From contig SIAZ01000084.1 of NCBI GenBank assembly GCA_009695405.1, positions 1 to 13,469 on the forward strand: DNA of 13,469 bases. Reading direction: 5' to 3'. The notes below the pieces were generated by a model, which worked only from the letters and a program-made list of their open reading frames with translations, had not been told where the DNA came from and did not search any database. Of this stretch, positions 13,149 to 13,469 are shown one piece after another (the first letter of the stretch is position 1; every line of letters begins with the position of its first letter). This DNA comes from Pedosphaera sp. GTDB lineage: Bacteria; Verrucomicrobiota; Verrucomicrobiia; Limisphaerales; UBA9464. The position numbers and the translations under genes were made by a program.

Positions 13149-13469
13149 ATCCTCCAAAATCAAACTAGCGTCGCCCTGAACCAATGTTGCCCCCTTCACT
13201 GAGAAGCGATCGCTCCATTGGAGCCGGAAAAAGCTGCTGTCTCAGCCCTTTCTTATGGGGCTTGAGCCCGTCCAGTTTCTAGGCTTGGGCCGCAATAAGC
13301 TCGTCGAAAGAACTCAGGCACTTAAGGTGGACCCCGATCGTTGGACCACTTTTGGTCGGAATTAAGTTATGGTTTGGGGTCTGAAATGGTTCTTCAAGGG
13401 TCGTGCTTTTTGCCTGACCCGGACGCTCGCAGACGGGCCTCTTCGCGTCCAGCCCGGAGGGAGCCCCGC
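13149..13469. other. Region downstream of the operon without a convincing gene
   Basis: No intrinsic terminator is visible after the last stop; the hairpin GCTCCATTGGAGC (13212-13224) has almost no loop and no T-tract. One frame is open from 13180 to TAA 13363-13365, with its only ATG at 13255 (36 codons, MGLEPVQFLGLGRNKL...), and resembles nothing I know. The last 50 bases are strongly GC-rich. Confidence 0.4.

Noticed and set aside
13212..13224. GCTCCATTGGAGC as the operon terminator
   Set aside because: The loop would be only one to three bases and the following bases are A-rich, not a T-tract.
13255..13365. 36-codon open frame downstream of the operon
   Set aside because: It is too short, has no evident ribosome-binding site and no recognisable motif; it could be a decayed fragment but cannot be supported.
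1..13469. tRNA, rRNA or CRISPR array
   Set aside because: No cloverleaf, rRNA core sequence or regularly spaced direct repeats were found on either strand by eye.

Overview
The window is a piece of a bacterial chromosome, probably from the PVC superphylum and most likely Verrucomicrobiota. This is inference from gene content, since no rRNA or marker gene is present. The pointers are an exported FG-GAP repeat protein, an exported LamG/methyltransferase-like/PQQ-propeller protein, a second exported PQQ-like propeller protein, and starts with weak or absent Shine-Dalgarno sequences. Coding DNA is moderately GC-rich, while the spacers at about 1.08-1.18 kb and 1.5-1.8 kb are strikingly AT-rich.

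Layout. Positions 1-435 (minus strand) hold the N-terminal 145 codons of a secreted FG-GAP beta-propeller protein that runs off the left edge. Positions 436-1174 have no intact gene. They contain the 3' end of a decayed IS66-family transposase (about 772-921) and what looks like its right terminal repeat (about 991-1011). Positions 1175-1461 encode a nearly complete HU/IHF-type nucleoid protein whose ATG is out of frame with the body by one base at an A7 run. Positions 1462-2107 are a non-coding, palindrome-rich leader.

Positions 2108-13148 hold nine co-directional genes with overlaps of 4-35 bases and one 2-base gap, evidently one operon of about 11 kb. In order they are: (1) a membrane-anchored protein with two tandem molybdate-type substrate-binding domains; (2) a ModB-type permease; (3) a short ModC-type ATPase; (4) a HesA/MoeB/ThiF-family adenylyltransferase without an evident catalytic cysteine; (5) an unrecognised exported protein with a CxC motif and a C-terminal membrane anchor; (6) a FtsX/MacB-type permease; (7) its LolD/MacB-type ATPase; (8) an exported PQQ-like propeller protein with a charged helical insertion; and (9) a 958-residue exported protein combining LamG, a fibronectin-like segment, a Rossmann/SAM-methyltransferase-like domain and a PQQ-like propeller.

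A working model, which is inference, is as follows. Genes 1-3 import an oxyanion such as molybdate, tungstate or a relative. Gene 4 does an adenylation step on an unknown substrate, perhaps for a metal cofactor. Genes 5-7 form an envelope complex driven by ATP that moves or releases something at the inner membrane. Genes 8-9 are the extracytoplasmic end products. No known pathway I can name contains this whole set, so the operon is the main candidate for an undescribed system. Positions 13149-13469 hold no convincing gene.
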